DNA from: DATLGD01 sp035540755
GTDB taxonomy: Bacteria; Actinomycetota; Actinomycetes; Mycobacteriales; SCTD01
Assembly: GCA_035540755.1 (NCBI GenBank)
Contig: DATLGD010000233.1
Location: 1 to 16,538 of the forward strand
Length of the DNA stretch: 16,538 nucleotides
Direction: 5' to 3'
Position 1 is the stretch's first letter. Each line of letters starts with the position of its first letter. Both the position numbers and the translations under genes were made by a program. Positions 7,357-14,926 of this stretch are shown here, piece by piece. The notes below the pieces were generated by a model. The model searched no databases and was not told the DNA's origin. It was given only the letters and a program-made list of their open reading frames with translations.

Positions 7357-8644
7357 TCGACGGCTCCTCGGCAGTGGCGGGCTGGTGGTCCTCGGCACGG
7401 CGCACGAGCACCGTGCCGATCCGGTTGCGGCGGCCCTTGGCGCTCTCGGCGACGAGCACCAGGCCGTTGACGGCGACGGTGGCGCCGGGGATCGGCACCC
7501 GGCCGAGGGCGCTGGCGAGCAGGCCGCCGACGGTCTCGACGTCCTCCTTGGGCAGCTCGACGCCGTAGAGCTCCTCGAGGTCGTGCACCGGGAGCCGGGC
7601 GGTGACCCGTCGCGTCGTCTCGTCGACCTCCTCGACCGGCGGCGCCTCCCGGTCGAACTCGTCCTGGATCTCGCCGACGATCTCCTCGAGGACGTCCTCG
7701 ATGGTGACCAGACCGGCGTTGCCGCCGTACTCGTCGACGACCACGGCCATGTGGCCGAGCTCGGCCTGCATCTCGCGCAGCAGCTCGTCGACCGGCTTGC
7801 TGTCCGGCACGAACACCGGCGGGCGCATGACGTCCTCGACCTTCAGCGACGGCCCGCCCTCGTTGCGCTCCTTGCGGACGAGGTCCTTGAGGTAGACGAC
7901 GCCGAGCACGTCGTCGGCGTTGTCGCCGACCACCGGCACGCGGGAGAAGCCGCTGCGCAGCAGGAGGTTCAGCGTCTGCCGCACGGTCTTGCCGCGCTCG
8001 ATGGCGACGACGTCGGTGCGCGGCACCATGACCTCGCGCACGAGGGTGTCGCCCAGCTCGAAGACGGAGTTGATCATGTCGCGCTCGCTGCGCTCGACGA
8101 CGCCGCGCTCCTGCGCCAGCTCGACGAGGTCGCGCAGCTCGGCCTCGGAGGAGAACGGCCCCTCACGGAAGCCCTTGCCGGGGGTGATGGCGTTGCCGAG
8201 CAGGATCAGCACCTTCGGCAGCGGCCCGAGCACCCGGGTGAGCGCGCGGACCGCCGGCGCGCCGCCCAGCGCCACTCCCTCGGCCTGCTGGCGACCGATG
8301 GTGCGCGGACCGACGCCGACGAGCACGTACAGCACGACGGTCATGGCCGCGACGGCGACCGCCACGCCGAGAGAGCCGTCGATGCGGTCGACCGACCAGG
8401 AGACGACGACGCCGACCGCGGACAGCTCGAGCGCCATGCGCAGGAGCAGCAGCAGGTTGAGGGCTCGGGGTGGGTCGGTGAGGACGGCCTGCAGCGCCGT
8501 GGCCCCCCGCCGCTGCTCGCGGACCAGCTCCTCGACCCGGACCCGCGAGACCCGAGAGAGCGCGACCTCCAGCGAGGCGAGCACGCCCGCGACGAGCACG
8601 AAGGCCAGGGCGACGCCCAGCGGGAGCAGGTCGGTGCGGGTCAC
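7349..8644 (-). CDS. CNNM/CBS-domain membrane protein (CorC/HlyC hemolysin family)
   Basis: 431-residue integral membrane protein. The N-terminal DUF21/CNNM transmembrane domain has hydrophobic segments near 8-30, 62-84, 92-112 and 138-152. It is followed by two CBS domains (about 205-260 and 270-325), with VMVPRTDVVAIE and VVVDEYGGNAGLVTIEDVLEE as clear family signatures. A C-terminal CorC/HlyC domain covers about 340-415. Members are linked to magnesium or cobalt export or homeostasis, with the CBS pair binding adenine nucleotides; the 'hemolysin' name is historical. GTG 8644 is preferred because it begins just before the first membrane segment and a TACGCT -10 box lies nine bases upstream; GTG 8668 is possible. 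It heads the run CBS - cytidine-deaminase-like - era and is divergent from znuA across a 90-base gap that holds the Zur box. Confidence 0.92.
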   Translation of the reverse strand: MTRTDLLPLGVALAFVLVAGVLASLEVALSRVSRVRVEELVREQRRGATALQAVLTDPPRALNLLLLLRMALELSAVGVVVSWSVDRIDGSLGVAVAVAAMTVVLYVLVGVGPRTIGRQQAEGVALGGAPAVRALTRVLGPLPKVLILLGNAITPGKGFREGPFSSEAELRDLVELAQERGVVERSERDMINSVFELGDTLVREVMVPRTDVVAIERGKTVRQTLNLLLRSGFSRVPVVGDNADDVLGVVYLKDLVRKERNEGGPSLKVEDVMRPPVFVPDSKPVDELLREMQAELGHMAVVVDEYGGNAGLVTIEDVLEEIVGEIQDEFDREAPPVEEVDETTRRVTARLPVHDLEELYGVELPKEDVETVGGLLASALGRVPIPGATVAVNGLVLVAESAKGRRNRIGTVLVRRAEDHQPATAEEPSSA

Positions 8645-8653
8645 GGGAGGGCC

Positions 8654-8659
8654 AGCGTA
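8654..8659 (-). promoter_or_regulatory. Possible -10 element of the CBS-protein operon
   Basis: Reads TACGCT on the minus strand, nine bases before GTG 8644. This would give a leader of only a base or two and favours the 8644 start over 8668, which lies upstream of the element. Confidence 0.35.
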
Positions 8660-8698
8660 CCGGCGCACCCGGTATGACCCCGCTCACCGTCCCGCAAC

Positions 8699-8713
8699 TG
8701 GCAATCATGTTCA
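8699..8713. promoter_or_regulatory. Zur box (zinc-responsive operator) upstream of znuA
   Basis: TGGCAATCATGTTCA agrees at 12 of 15 positions with the actinobacterial Zur consensus as I recall it (TGAAAATCATTTTCA) and keeps the outer TG...CA dyad and the central AATCAT. It stands out as an AT-richer patch. It lies just upstream of the znuA -10 box, where bound Zur-zinc would block RNA polymerase. The zur gene itself is the fourth gene of the operon, so autoregulation follows. Confidence 0.75.
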
Positions 8714-8721
8714 ACACGGCG

Positions 8722-8727
8722 TAGGCT
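8722..8727 (+). promoter_or_regulatory. -10 element of the znu operon
   Basis: TAGGCT fits TANNNT and lies exactly seven bases before the znuA ATG, predicting a leaderless message. The Zur box ends eight bases upstream of it, overlapping the -35/spacer region. Confidence 0.55.
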
Positions 8728-8734
8728 GGCGTCC

Positions 8735-9748
8735 ATGCCCACGCCGACCCGGACCCTGACCGCCCTCGCCCTCGGCAGCGCCCTGCTCCTGACCGGGTGC
8801 GCCGCCGACGACTCCGCCGCCACCGCGCAGCAGGCCGCCGACGGGGCCGAGCCGCTCGAGGTCGTCGTCGGCTTCTACCCCTACCAGTTCGTGGCCGAGC
8901 GGGTCGGCGGAGACGACGTCGTCGTCCGCAACCTCACCGCCCCCGGCGCCGAGCCGCACGACCTCGAGCTCTCCCCGCAGCAGGTCGCGACACTGTCGGC
9001 CGCCGACCTGGTCCTGTACTCCGAGGGCTTCCAGCCCGCCGTCGACGAGGCCGTCGCCCAGCAGGCAGCCGACCGCGCCCTCGACGTGCTCAGCACCGTC
9101 GAGGTCCGCTCCTACGACGAGGACGGCGCGCTCGCCGAGGCCGACGCCGAGGACGACCACGGCCACGGCCACGGCGACGGCGACGGCGACGAGGGCGACG
9201 GCGACGACCACGGCGACGAGGGCCACGACCACAGCGGCGAGGACCCGCACGTGTGGCTCGACCCCACTCGCCTCGCCACCGTCGCCGAGGCCGTCGCGGA
9301 CCGGATGGCCGAGGTCGACCCGGAGCGCGCCGACGGCTTCCGCGAGCGGGCGGCCGAGCTCACCGTCGACCTCGAGCAGCTCGACGCCGAGCTCGAGGCG
9401 GGCCTGTCGTCGTGCGCGCGCACCGAGATGGTCACCAGCCACGACGCCTTCGGCTACCTGGCCGACCGGTACGGTCTCGAGCAGGTGGCGATCAGCGGCC
9501 TGTCCCCCGAGGACGAGCCCTCGCCGCGCCGGCTCGCCGAGGTGGCGCGCTTCGCGGAGGAGCGGGAGGTGACCACCATCTTCTTCGAGGAGCTGGTGAG
9601 TCCCCGCGTGGCCGAGTCGCTCGCCCGCGAGGTGGGCGCCGAGGCGCAGGTGCTCAGCCCCCTGGAGGGGCCGCCCGAGCAGGGCGACTACCTCGACGCG
9701 ATGCGCACCAACCTCGAGACCCTGCGCACGGCCCTCGACTGCGCATGA
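8735..9748 (+). CDS. znuA: Zinc ABC transporter substrate-binding lipoprotein
   Basis: 337-residue extracytoplasmic lipoprotein of the cluster A-I solute-binding family that captures zinc and passes it to ZnuB. The signal peptide ends in lipobox LLTGC with lipidated C22. Likely zinc ligands are H75 (in EPHDLELS), H172 (in DPHVWLDP) and H236 (in TSHDAFGYL). Ser308 occurs where manganese-binding relatives have Asp, which favours zinc. An acidic, His-rich mobile loop (about 138-169, with His at 142, 144, 146, 159, 164 and 166) sits before the second ligand, as in other ZnuA proteins. C227 and C336 could form a disulfide. ATG 8735 is the first start before the signal peptide and lies seven bases after a -10 box. 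First gene of the Zur-controlled operon; znuC follows after 18 bases. Confidence 0.95.
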   Translation: MPTPTRTLTALALGSALLLTGCAADDSAATAQQAADGAEPLEVVVGFYPYQFVAERVGGDDVVVRNLTAPGAEPHDLELSPQQVATLSAADLVLYSEGFQPAVDEAVAQQAADRALDVLSTVEVRSYDEDGALAEADAEDDHGHGHGDGDGDEGDGDDHGDEGHDHSGEDPHVWLDPTRLATVAEAVADRMAEVDPERADGFRERAAELTVDLEQLDAELEAGLSSCARTEMVTSHDAFGYLADRYGLEQVAISGLSPEDEPSPRRLAEVARFAEEREVTTIFFEELVSPRVAESLAREVGAEAQVLSPLEGPPEQGDYLDAMRTNLETLRTALDCA

Positions 9749-9766
9749 GCTCCCGGTGAGCACCGC

Positions 9767-10537
9767 GTGACCGCACCGGTCGTCGACGTGCGCGGCGCCT
9801 CCGTCTCCTACGACGGCCGGCCGGCGCTCGTCGACGCCGACCTGCGGGTCGAGCCCGGCGAGGTCGTGGCGCTGCTCGGCGCCAACGGCTCGGGCAAGAG
9901 CACCCTCGTGCGGGCGCTGCTCGGCCTGGTGCCGCTCGACACGGGCTCCGTGCACCTGTTCGGCACTCCCGTCGGCCGCTTCCGGCAGTGGCCGCGCATC
10001 GGCTACGTGCCGCAGCGGGTGACGGCCGCGAGCGCCGTGCCGGCCACCGTGCGGGAGGTGGTGGCCACCGGCCGGCTCGGCCGCCTCGGCCGGCTGCGCC
10101 CGATGCGCGCGGCCGACCGCGGCGCCGTCACGCGGGCGCTGGAGACGGTCGACCTGCTGGACCGGTCGCGCGACGGCGTCGGCACCCTGTCGGGCGGCCA
10201 GCAGCAACGGGTGCTCATCGCCCGGGCGCTCACCTCCGAGCCCGAGCTGCTGGTGCTGGACGAGCCGACCGCCGGCGTCGACGCCGCGAGCCAGCAGGCC
10301 CTCACCCGCACGATGCAGCGGCTCACCGAGCAGGGCACCACGATCCTCGTCGTCACGCACGAGCTCGGGCACCTCTCGGGTCTGCTGCGCCGCGCCGTGA
10401 CGATGTCCGCTGGCCGCGTGCTGCACGACGGCCCACCGCCCGAGCCGGACCACCTGCACCTGCACGACCCCGAGCACGCCCACCCGCCGCACGAGGACAG
10501 CACCGCCCGCGCTGTCAGCCCGTGGGGCCTTCGGTGA
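9767..10537 (+). CDS. znuC: Zinc ABC transporter ATP-binding protein
   Basis: 256-residue ATPase subunit that powers zinc import with ZnuB. Walker A is GANGSGKST (38-46), the Q-loop has Q83, the signature is LSGGQQQR (141-148), Walker B is LLVLDE (161-166) and the H-loop is H198. After the nucleotide domain comes a tail with six His (229, 231, 233, 237, 239, 242) among acidic residues, probably a cytosolic metal-binding patch. GTG 9767 opens 18 bases after the znuA stop. The stop overlaps the znuB start as GTGA. Substrate is assigned from context (ZnuA, Zur) rather than from the ATPase itself. Confidence 0.94.
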   Translation: MTAPVVDVRGASVSYDGRPALVDADLRVEPGEVVALLGANGSGKSTLVRALLGLVPLDTGSVHLFGTPVGRFRQWPRIGYVPQRVTAASAVPATVREVVATGRLGRLGRLRPMRAADRGAVTRALETVDLLDRSRDGVGTLSGGQQQRVLIARALTSEPELLVLDEPTAGVDAASQQALTRTMQRLTEQGTTILVVTHELGHLSGLLRRAVTMSAGRVLHDGPPPEPDHLHLHDPEHAHPPHEDSTARAVSPWGLR

Positions 10538-11403
10538 GCATGCTCGAGTTCGACTTCATGCAGCGCGCCCTGGTCGCGGCGCTGCTGGTCGGGCTGGCCG
10601 CCCCCGCCGTCGGCGTCTTCCTCGTGCAGCGCCGGCTCGCCCTCATGGGTGACGGCATCGGGCACGTCGCCCTCACCGGCGTCGCCCTGGGCTTCCTGCT
10701 CGGCACCGCGCCGGTGCTGACCGCCGTCGTCGTCGCCACGCTCGGCGCCGTCGTCATCGAGCTGGTCCGGCAGCAGGGACGCACCAGCGGCGACGTCGCG
10801 CTCGCGCTGATGTTCTACGGCGGCATCGCCGGCGGCGTGCTGCTCATCAGCCTGGCGCCCGGCGGCACGAACGCGAACCTGCTCGCCTACCTGTTCGGCT
10901 CGCTGACAGCGGTGTCCCCCGCCGACCTCGTCGTCATCGCGGTCCTCTCCGGCCTGCTGCTGCTCACGCTGCTGCTGCTCGGCAGGGAGATGTTCGCGGT
11001 GTGCCACGACGAGGAGTTCGCCCGGGTCGCCGGGCTGCCGGTGCGCACCCTCAACCTCCTGCTCGCGGTCATGGCGGCGGTGACCGTCACGGTGGCGATG
11101 CGCGTCGTCGGGCTGCTGCTCATCAGCGCGCTGATGATCGTGCCCGTCGCGACGGCGCAGCAGCTCGTGCGGGGCTTCCGGGCGACCGTCGTGCTCGCCC
11201 TGGCTCTCGGCGTCACCGCGTCGATCGGCGGGGTGACCGGCTCCTGGTACGCCGGCACGGCCCCCGGCGCGATGATCGTCGTCGTGGCGCTGGCCGGGTT
11301 CGCCGTCGCTACCCTGGTCGGCCTGATCCTGCGACGCACCCGCCGTCGCCCCGCAGCCCCGGCCGGGGCAGCCCTGCTGCCCGAGGAGGCGACGCCACGA
11401 TGA
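10534..11403 (+). CDS. znuB: Zinc ABC transporter permease
   Basis: 289-residue inner-membrane permease of the ABC-3 family (ZnuB/MntB type) with about eight to nine hydrophobic segments. Typical features are QRRLALMGDGIGHVALTGVA (near 33-52) and the C-terminal stretch LMIVPVATAQQLVRGF. The residues after the last membrane segment are basic (RRTRRR). GTG 10534 overlaps the znuC stop by four bases; ATG 10540 two codons later is an alternative with GGTGAG just before it. The stop overlaps the zur start as ATGA. Confidence 0.94.
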   Translation: MSMLEFDFMQRALVAALLVGLAAPAVGVFLVQRRLALMGDGIGHVALTGVALGFLLGTAPVLTAVVVATLGAVVIELVRQQGRTSGDVALALMFYGGIAGGVLLISLAPGGTNANLLAYLFGSLTAVSPADLVVIAVLSGLLLLTLLLLGREMFAVCHDEEFARVAGLPVRTLNLLLAVMAAVTVTVAMRVVGLLLISALMIVPVATAQQLVRGFRATVVLALALGVTASIGGVTGSWYAGTAPGAMIVVVALAGFAVATLVGLILRRTRRRPAAPAGAALLPEEATPR

Positions 11404-11822
11404 GCTCTCCGGAGCAGCAGCTGCCCGGCGTCCGGACGACGCGGCAGCGCACCGCCGTGGCCGAGCTGCTCGAGCGCGTCGACGGCTTCAAGAGCGCGCA
11501 GGACCTGCACGACCTGCTGCGGCACGACGGCACCGCCGTCGGTCTCACCACGGTCTACCGGCACCTGCAGGCGCTCGCCGACGCCGGCCAGGTCGACGTC
11601 CTGCGCACCGACGACGGTGAGGCGGTCTACCGCCGCTGCCCGACCGCCGGGCACCACCACCACCTGGTCTGCCGGTCGTGCGGGCGCAGCGTGGAGGTCG
11701 AGGGGCCCGAGGTGGAGGCGTGGGCGGCCCGGGTCGCGGACACCCACGGGTTCACCGCTGTCACGCACACCGTCGAGGTCTTCGGCACCTGCCGGGCCTG
11801 CGCGCGCCAGGCCGCCGGATGA
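11400..11822 (+). CDS. zur: Zinc uptake regulator Zur (Fur family)
   Basis: 140-residue zinc-dependent repressor. The N-terminal winged-helix domain includes TTRQRTAVAELL (13-24) and the recognition helix region LTTVYRHLQALADAG (49-63). The dimerisation domain carries a structural zinc site of C91/C94 and C131/C134. By analogy with mycobacterial FurB/Zur the regulatory zinc ligands would be D66, C80, H86 and H88, all present. The GHHHHLVCRSCG stretch (84-95) is diagnostic for this branch. ATG 11400 overlaps the znuB stop, and its own stop overlaps the next start as ATGA, so it is translated as part of the operon it most likely represses via the box at 8699-8713. Confidence 0.94.
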   Translation: MSSPEQQLPGVRTTRQRTAVAELLERVDGFKSAQDLHDLLRHDGTAVGLTTVYRHLQALADAGQVDVLRTDDGEAVYRRCPTAGHHHHLVCRSCGRSVEVEGPEVEAWAARVADTHGFTAVTHTVEVFGTCRACARQAAG

Positions 11823-12751
11823 CGACGCCGCGCCGGGCGACCGGCGGCCTGGCCGTGCTGCTGGCCGCGGTGCTCGCCGTCTCGGCGTGCAGCGACGCGC
11901 CGGACGGGGACGGCGCGTCGACGGCGCCCGCGGCGACCGACGAGCAGGACGCCGGAGAGGCGACCGAGCCGCCGGCCGAGGCGGCCCCCTCCCCCGAGCC
12001 CGGGCCGGACGCCCCGCTCGAGCCCCCGGCGGCCGCCGACGATCCCGAGGGCCTGACCCGTCAGCTCGTCGACGCCGAGACCGCCCTGCGTACCGACGAC
12101 CTGAGCGAGCGCGGCGCAGCGGCGGCCGGGATGCTGCAGCAGGTCGCCTACCGCCGGCTCGCGTCCACCCCCGAGTGGCGCGACGCCGTGCTGGCCGCCG
12201 TGCCCGCGGAGCTGCGCCCCGCCGTCGCCGCCCAGACCGACGCCGCCGCCGGCATGTTCCGGCTGGCCCGGCCGCAGCCGCAGCTGCCCTCGTGGCGGAT
12301 CGTCGAGCCGCCGCCGGCCGAGGAGCTGCTCGGCCACTACCGGGCGGCGGAAGCCGAGTTCGGCGTCGGCTGGGAGTACCTGGCGTCCATCCACCTCGTC
12401 GAGACGCGGATGGGGCGCATCCGCGGCACGAGCGTCGCGGGCGCGCAGGGTCCGATGCAGTTCATGCCCGGCACCTGGGCGCAGTACGGCGAGGGCGACA
12501 TCGACGACCCCCGCGACGCGATCCGCGCCGCCGCCAGGTACCTGCGGGCCAGCGGCGCCCCGGGCGAGATAGACCGGGCGCTGTTCGCGTACAACCGCAG
12601 CGAGGCCTACGTCCAGGCGATCCGCACCTACGCCGACCTGATGCGGGCCGACCCCCGGCTGTACCGCGGCTACTACTCCTGGCAGGTCTTCTACCGGCAC
12701 GTCGACGGCGACCGCCTCCTGCCGGTCGGCTACGACGGCACGACCGGCTGA
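11819..12751 (+). CDS. Lytic transglycosylase-like lipoprotein (SLT domain)
   Basis: 310-residue secreted lipoprotein. The signal peptide ends in VSAC with lipidated C24. A long Ala/Pro/Glu/Asp-rich linker (about 27-75) probably spans into the wall. A helical region (76-165) leads to a lysozyme-like SLT domain (about 168-275). Its core IHLVETRMGRIRGTSVAGAQ (191-210) includes the probable catalytic E195, followed by GPMQFMPGTWAQYG (211-224) and FAYNRSEAYV (256-265), all standard for family 1 type transglycosylases. It should cleave peptidoglycan glycan strands, giving anhydro-muropeptides. ATG 11819 overlaps the zur stop by four bases, so it belongs to the zinc operon by position. That partnership is unusual (see findings). 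Its TGA at 12749-12751 is followed by a 107-base gap. Confidence 0.88.
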   Translation: MTTPRRATGGLAVLLAAVLAVSACSDAPDGDGASTAPAATDEQDAGEATEPPAEAAPSPEPGPDAPLEPPAAADDPEGLTRQLVDAETALRTDDLSERGAAAAGMLQQVAYRRLASTPEWRDAVLAAVPAELRPAVAAQTDAAAGMFRLARPQPQLPSWRIVEPPPAEELLGHYRAAEAEFGVGWEYLASIHLVETRMGRIRGTSVAGAQGPMQFMPGTWAQYGEGDIDDPRDAIRAAARYLRASGAPGEIDRALFAYNRSEAYVQAIRTYADLMRADPRLYRGYYSWQVFYRHVDGDRLLPVGYDGTTG

Positions 12752-12755
12752 GTCG

Positions 12756-12779
12756 CCCGCGCCGGGCACCCGTCGCGGG
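12756..12779 (+). terminator. Weak candidate hairpin after the zinc operon
   Basis: CCCGCG and CGCGGG form a 6-bp stem around a 12-base loop just after the transglycosylase stop. There is no T-run and GC-rich stems arise easily by chance here, so this is only a suggestion for the end of the znu operon. Confidence 0.2.
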
Positions 12780-12858
12780 GCCGTCACGCTGCTGACGCGC
12801 GACGGTCGGACGGGTCGGGCACGACCGGGAGCACGCACGACCGACCCGGGGAGCAGCC

Positions 12859-13212
12859 ATGGACACCGACGCGCGCGTACCCAGCCCCACCTGGTGGAGC
12901 GACCGATGGGCATGGCGGGGCGCCCTCGCCGCTGCCCCCCTCGGCGCCCTGGGCGCCATCCTCTACGCGCTGGCGACCGTCGGCTTCGAGCCGGGTTCGG
13001 CGCTGCTGGCCTACCTGCTGGGGGCCGCCGTGGCCGCGGGCATCGGCTGCCTGCTCGGCGGCCCGGTCGGCGTCGTCGTGGACGGCGTGCGCAGCCGGCG
13101 GGCCGGGCGGAGCCGGGCGACGCGGGCGAGTGCCGAGGCCGGCGTCGAGCTGCCCGACGGCGGCGTGTACCCCAGCGAGCCGCAGCGCTCCCGGGAGCGC
13201 ACCTCCGCCTGA
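12859..13212 (+). CDS. Small two-helix membrane protein of unknown function
   Basis: 117 residues; family not recognised. A short Trp-rich lead (TWWSDRWAWRG, 11-21) is followed by hydrophobic segments at about 20-40 and 46-76, the second rich in Gly and Ala. A basic stretch VRSRRAGRSRATR (77-89) and a polar tail follow. ATG 12859 is supported by GGGGAG at 12848-12853, five bases upstream. It lies between the transglycosylase and the MFS gene on the same strand, with its own ribosome site and a 107-base gap before it. Confidence 0.72.
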   Translation: MDTDARVPSPTWWSDRWAWRGALAAAPLGALGAILYALATVGFEPGSALLAYLLGAAVAAGIGCLLGGPVGVVVDGVRSRRAGRSRATRASAEAGVELPDGGVYPSEPQRSRERTSA

Positions 13213-13225
13213 CCGCCGTCCGCGC

Positions 13226-13231
13226 TAGCGT
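13226..13231 (+). promoter_or_regulatory. Likely -10 element of the MFS gene
   Basis: TAGCGT (TANNNT) lies seven bases before GTG 13239, predicting a leaderless transcript. This supports the chosen start and suggests the MFS gene has its own promoter despite the 26-base gap to the gene before it. Confidence 0.45.
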
Positions 13232-13238
13232 CGAAGCG

Positions 13239-14456
13239 GTGACGCTGCTCGACCGGTACGCCACCGTGCTCCGTGGCACGGGCGCCGCCTCGCCCCTGGC
13301 CGCCAGCGTCGTCGGTCGCCTGCCGCTCGGCATGACCGGCCTGGCCGTCCTGCTGCTCACCCGCGAGGCGACCGGCTCCTACGCCGCGGCGGGAGCGGTG
13401 TCCGCGGCCTACGCCCTCGCCTTCGCCGTCGTCAGCCCGGCCCGGGCACGCACCGCCGATCGCCGGGGCCCGGTCCGGATCGTGCTGCTCATGGGCGCGC
13501 TGCACCCGGTCGCGCTGCTCGCGCTGGTGCTGCTCGCCGCCAGCGGCGCGGACGCTCTGCCGCTGGCCGGCGCGGCCGTGGTCGCCGGCGCGACAGTGCC
13601 GCCGCTCGGCGCCGTCATGCGCGCGCTGTGGGGACGCCTGGTCGTCGGGCCGGCCCTGGCCACCGCGTACGCGCTCGAGGCCGTCGTCATCGAGCTGTGC
13701 TTCGTCGGCGGGCCACTGCTGGTGGCGCTGCTCGCCGGCCTGCTCGGCCCGTCCGCCGCGGTGCTCGCCGCCGCCGTGCTCACCCTCGGCGGCACGGTCT
13801 GGCTCGTGAGCACGCCCGCCCTGCGGGCGGTGCGCCCGACCGGTGGCCCCACGCACGTGCTCGGCCCGCTGACCGCGCCGCCGGTGCGCGGGCTGCTGCT
13901 GTCGGTCGGCGCGATCGGTGCCGGCTTCGGCTCGCTCGAGGTCGCCCTCCCCGCCTTCGTCGAGAGCACCGGAGGCCGGCCGGCGACGGCCGGGATCCTG
14001 CTCGCGGTGTGGGCGGTCGGATCGGTGGTCGGCGGCCTGACCTACGGCGCGCTGCACCCGCAGGCGCCGCACTCCCGCCAGCTGCCGTGGCTGGTCGGCG
14101 CGCTGGCGATCGGCACCGGCCTGCCGTTGATCGTCGGCGGCCCCGCGGCCGCCGGCCTGCTCGTCATGGGCGGAGCCCTGTTCCTCTACGGCCTGACGAT
14201 CGCGCCCTTCAGCGCCTGCAACTCGGTGCTGCTCGGCGGGTCCGCGCCGCCAGGGACGGTCACCGAGGCGTTCGCCTGGAACAGCTCGATGATGTTCGGC
14301 GGTGCGGCGCTGGGGGCCGCGCTCGCCGGGGCGCTGGTGGAGGGCTCAGGGGTGGCGCCGGCTCTCGCCGTCACCGCCGGCACCGGGGTCGCTGCCTACC
14401 TGCTGTGCCTGCGCGCCGTCCGCCGGCTGCCCGTCACCGCCGGGCAGAGCGCCTGA
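13239..14456 (+). CDS. MFS-type membrane transporter
   Basis: 405-residue membrane protein with about twelve hydrophobic segments in two halves, separated by a loop RAVRPTGGPTHVLGPLTAPP (near 195-215). This fits the major facilitator superfamily. A charged loop (ARARTADRRGPVRI) lies after the second segment, where the MFS loop 2-3 motif is expected. Substrate is unknown; many actinobacterial members of this shape are annotated as drug efflux pumps, but nothing here proves it. GTG 13239 is chosen from the -10 box spacing and because the protein begins TLLDRYATVLRGTGAASPL. The last 111 bases overlap the 3' end of ybeY on the other strand. Confidence 0.85.
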   Translation: MTLLDRYATVLRGTGAASPLAASVVGRLPLGMTGLAVLLLTREATGSYAAAGAVSAAYALAFAVVSPARARTADRRGPVRIVLLMGALHPVALLALVLLAASGADALPLAGAAVVAGATVPPLGAVMRALWGRLVVGPALATAYALEAVVIELCFVGGPLLVALLAGLLGPSAAVLAAAVLTLGGTVWLVSTPALRAVRPTGGPTHVLGPLTAPPVRGLLLSVGAIGAGFGSLEVALPAFVESTGGRPATAGILLAVWAVGSVVGGLTYGALHPQAPHSRQLPWLVGALAIGTGLPLIVGGPAAAGLLVMGGALFLYGLTIAPFSACNSVLLGGSAPPGTVTEAFAWNSSMMFGGAALGAALAGALVEGSGVAPALAVTAGTGVAAYLLCLRAVRRLPVTAGQSA

Positions 14457-14926
14457 GGGCTCGGCCGCGAGCAGCTCGGCCTGCAGGCCGAACATCTCGG
14501 CGTGCTCCTCCGGTGTGCCGTGGTCGAAGCCGAGCAGGTGCAGCACACCGTGGGTGGTGAGCAGGCGCAGCTCGTCGAGGGTCGAGTGCCCGGCCTCGCG
14601 CGCCTGGCGCTCGGCGACCTCCGGGCACAGCACGACGTCGCCGAGCAGGGCCGGCGGGCCGTCGTCGCTCTCCTCGGGCATCGAGCCCTGGGGAACCCCG
14701 CGCGACCCCCGCAGGTCGAGCTCGTCCATCGGGAAGGCGAGGACGTCGGTCGGTCCCGGCTCGTCCATGTGCTGCACGTGCAACCGCGCCATCTCGGTGG
14801 CGTCCTGCAGCGAGATGGACAGCTCGGCCAGGGGCGAGACGCCCATGCGGGTGAGCACGTGCCGGGCGACCGTGACCAGCGCCTGCTCGTCGACGTCGGC
14901 GCCGCACTCGTTGAGGACCTCGATCG

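Noticed and set aside
9130..9240. Apparent minisatellite of GGC/GAC/CAC triplets
   Set aside because: It is the coding sequence of the Asp/His/Gly-rich loop of ZnuA, a known feature of the family, not a separate repeat element.
8711..10492. Minus-strand 593-codon frame opposite znuA and znuC
   Set aside because: Low-complexity Val/Ala/Gly/Arg sequence with no family features, while the plus strand encodes clear ZnuA and ZnuC.
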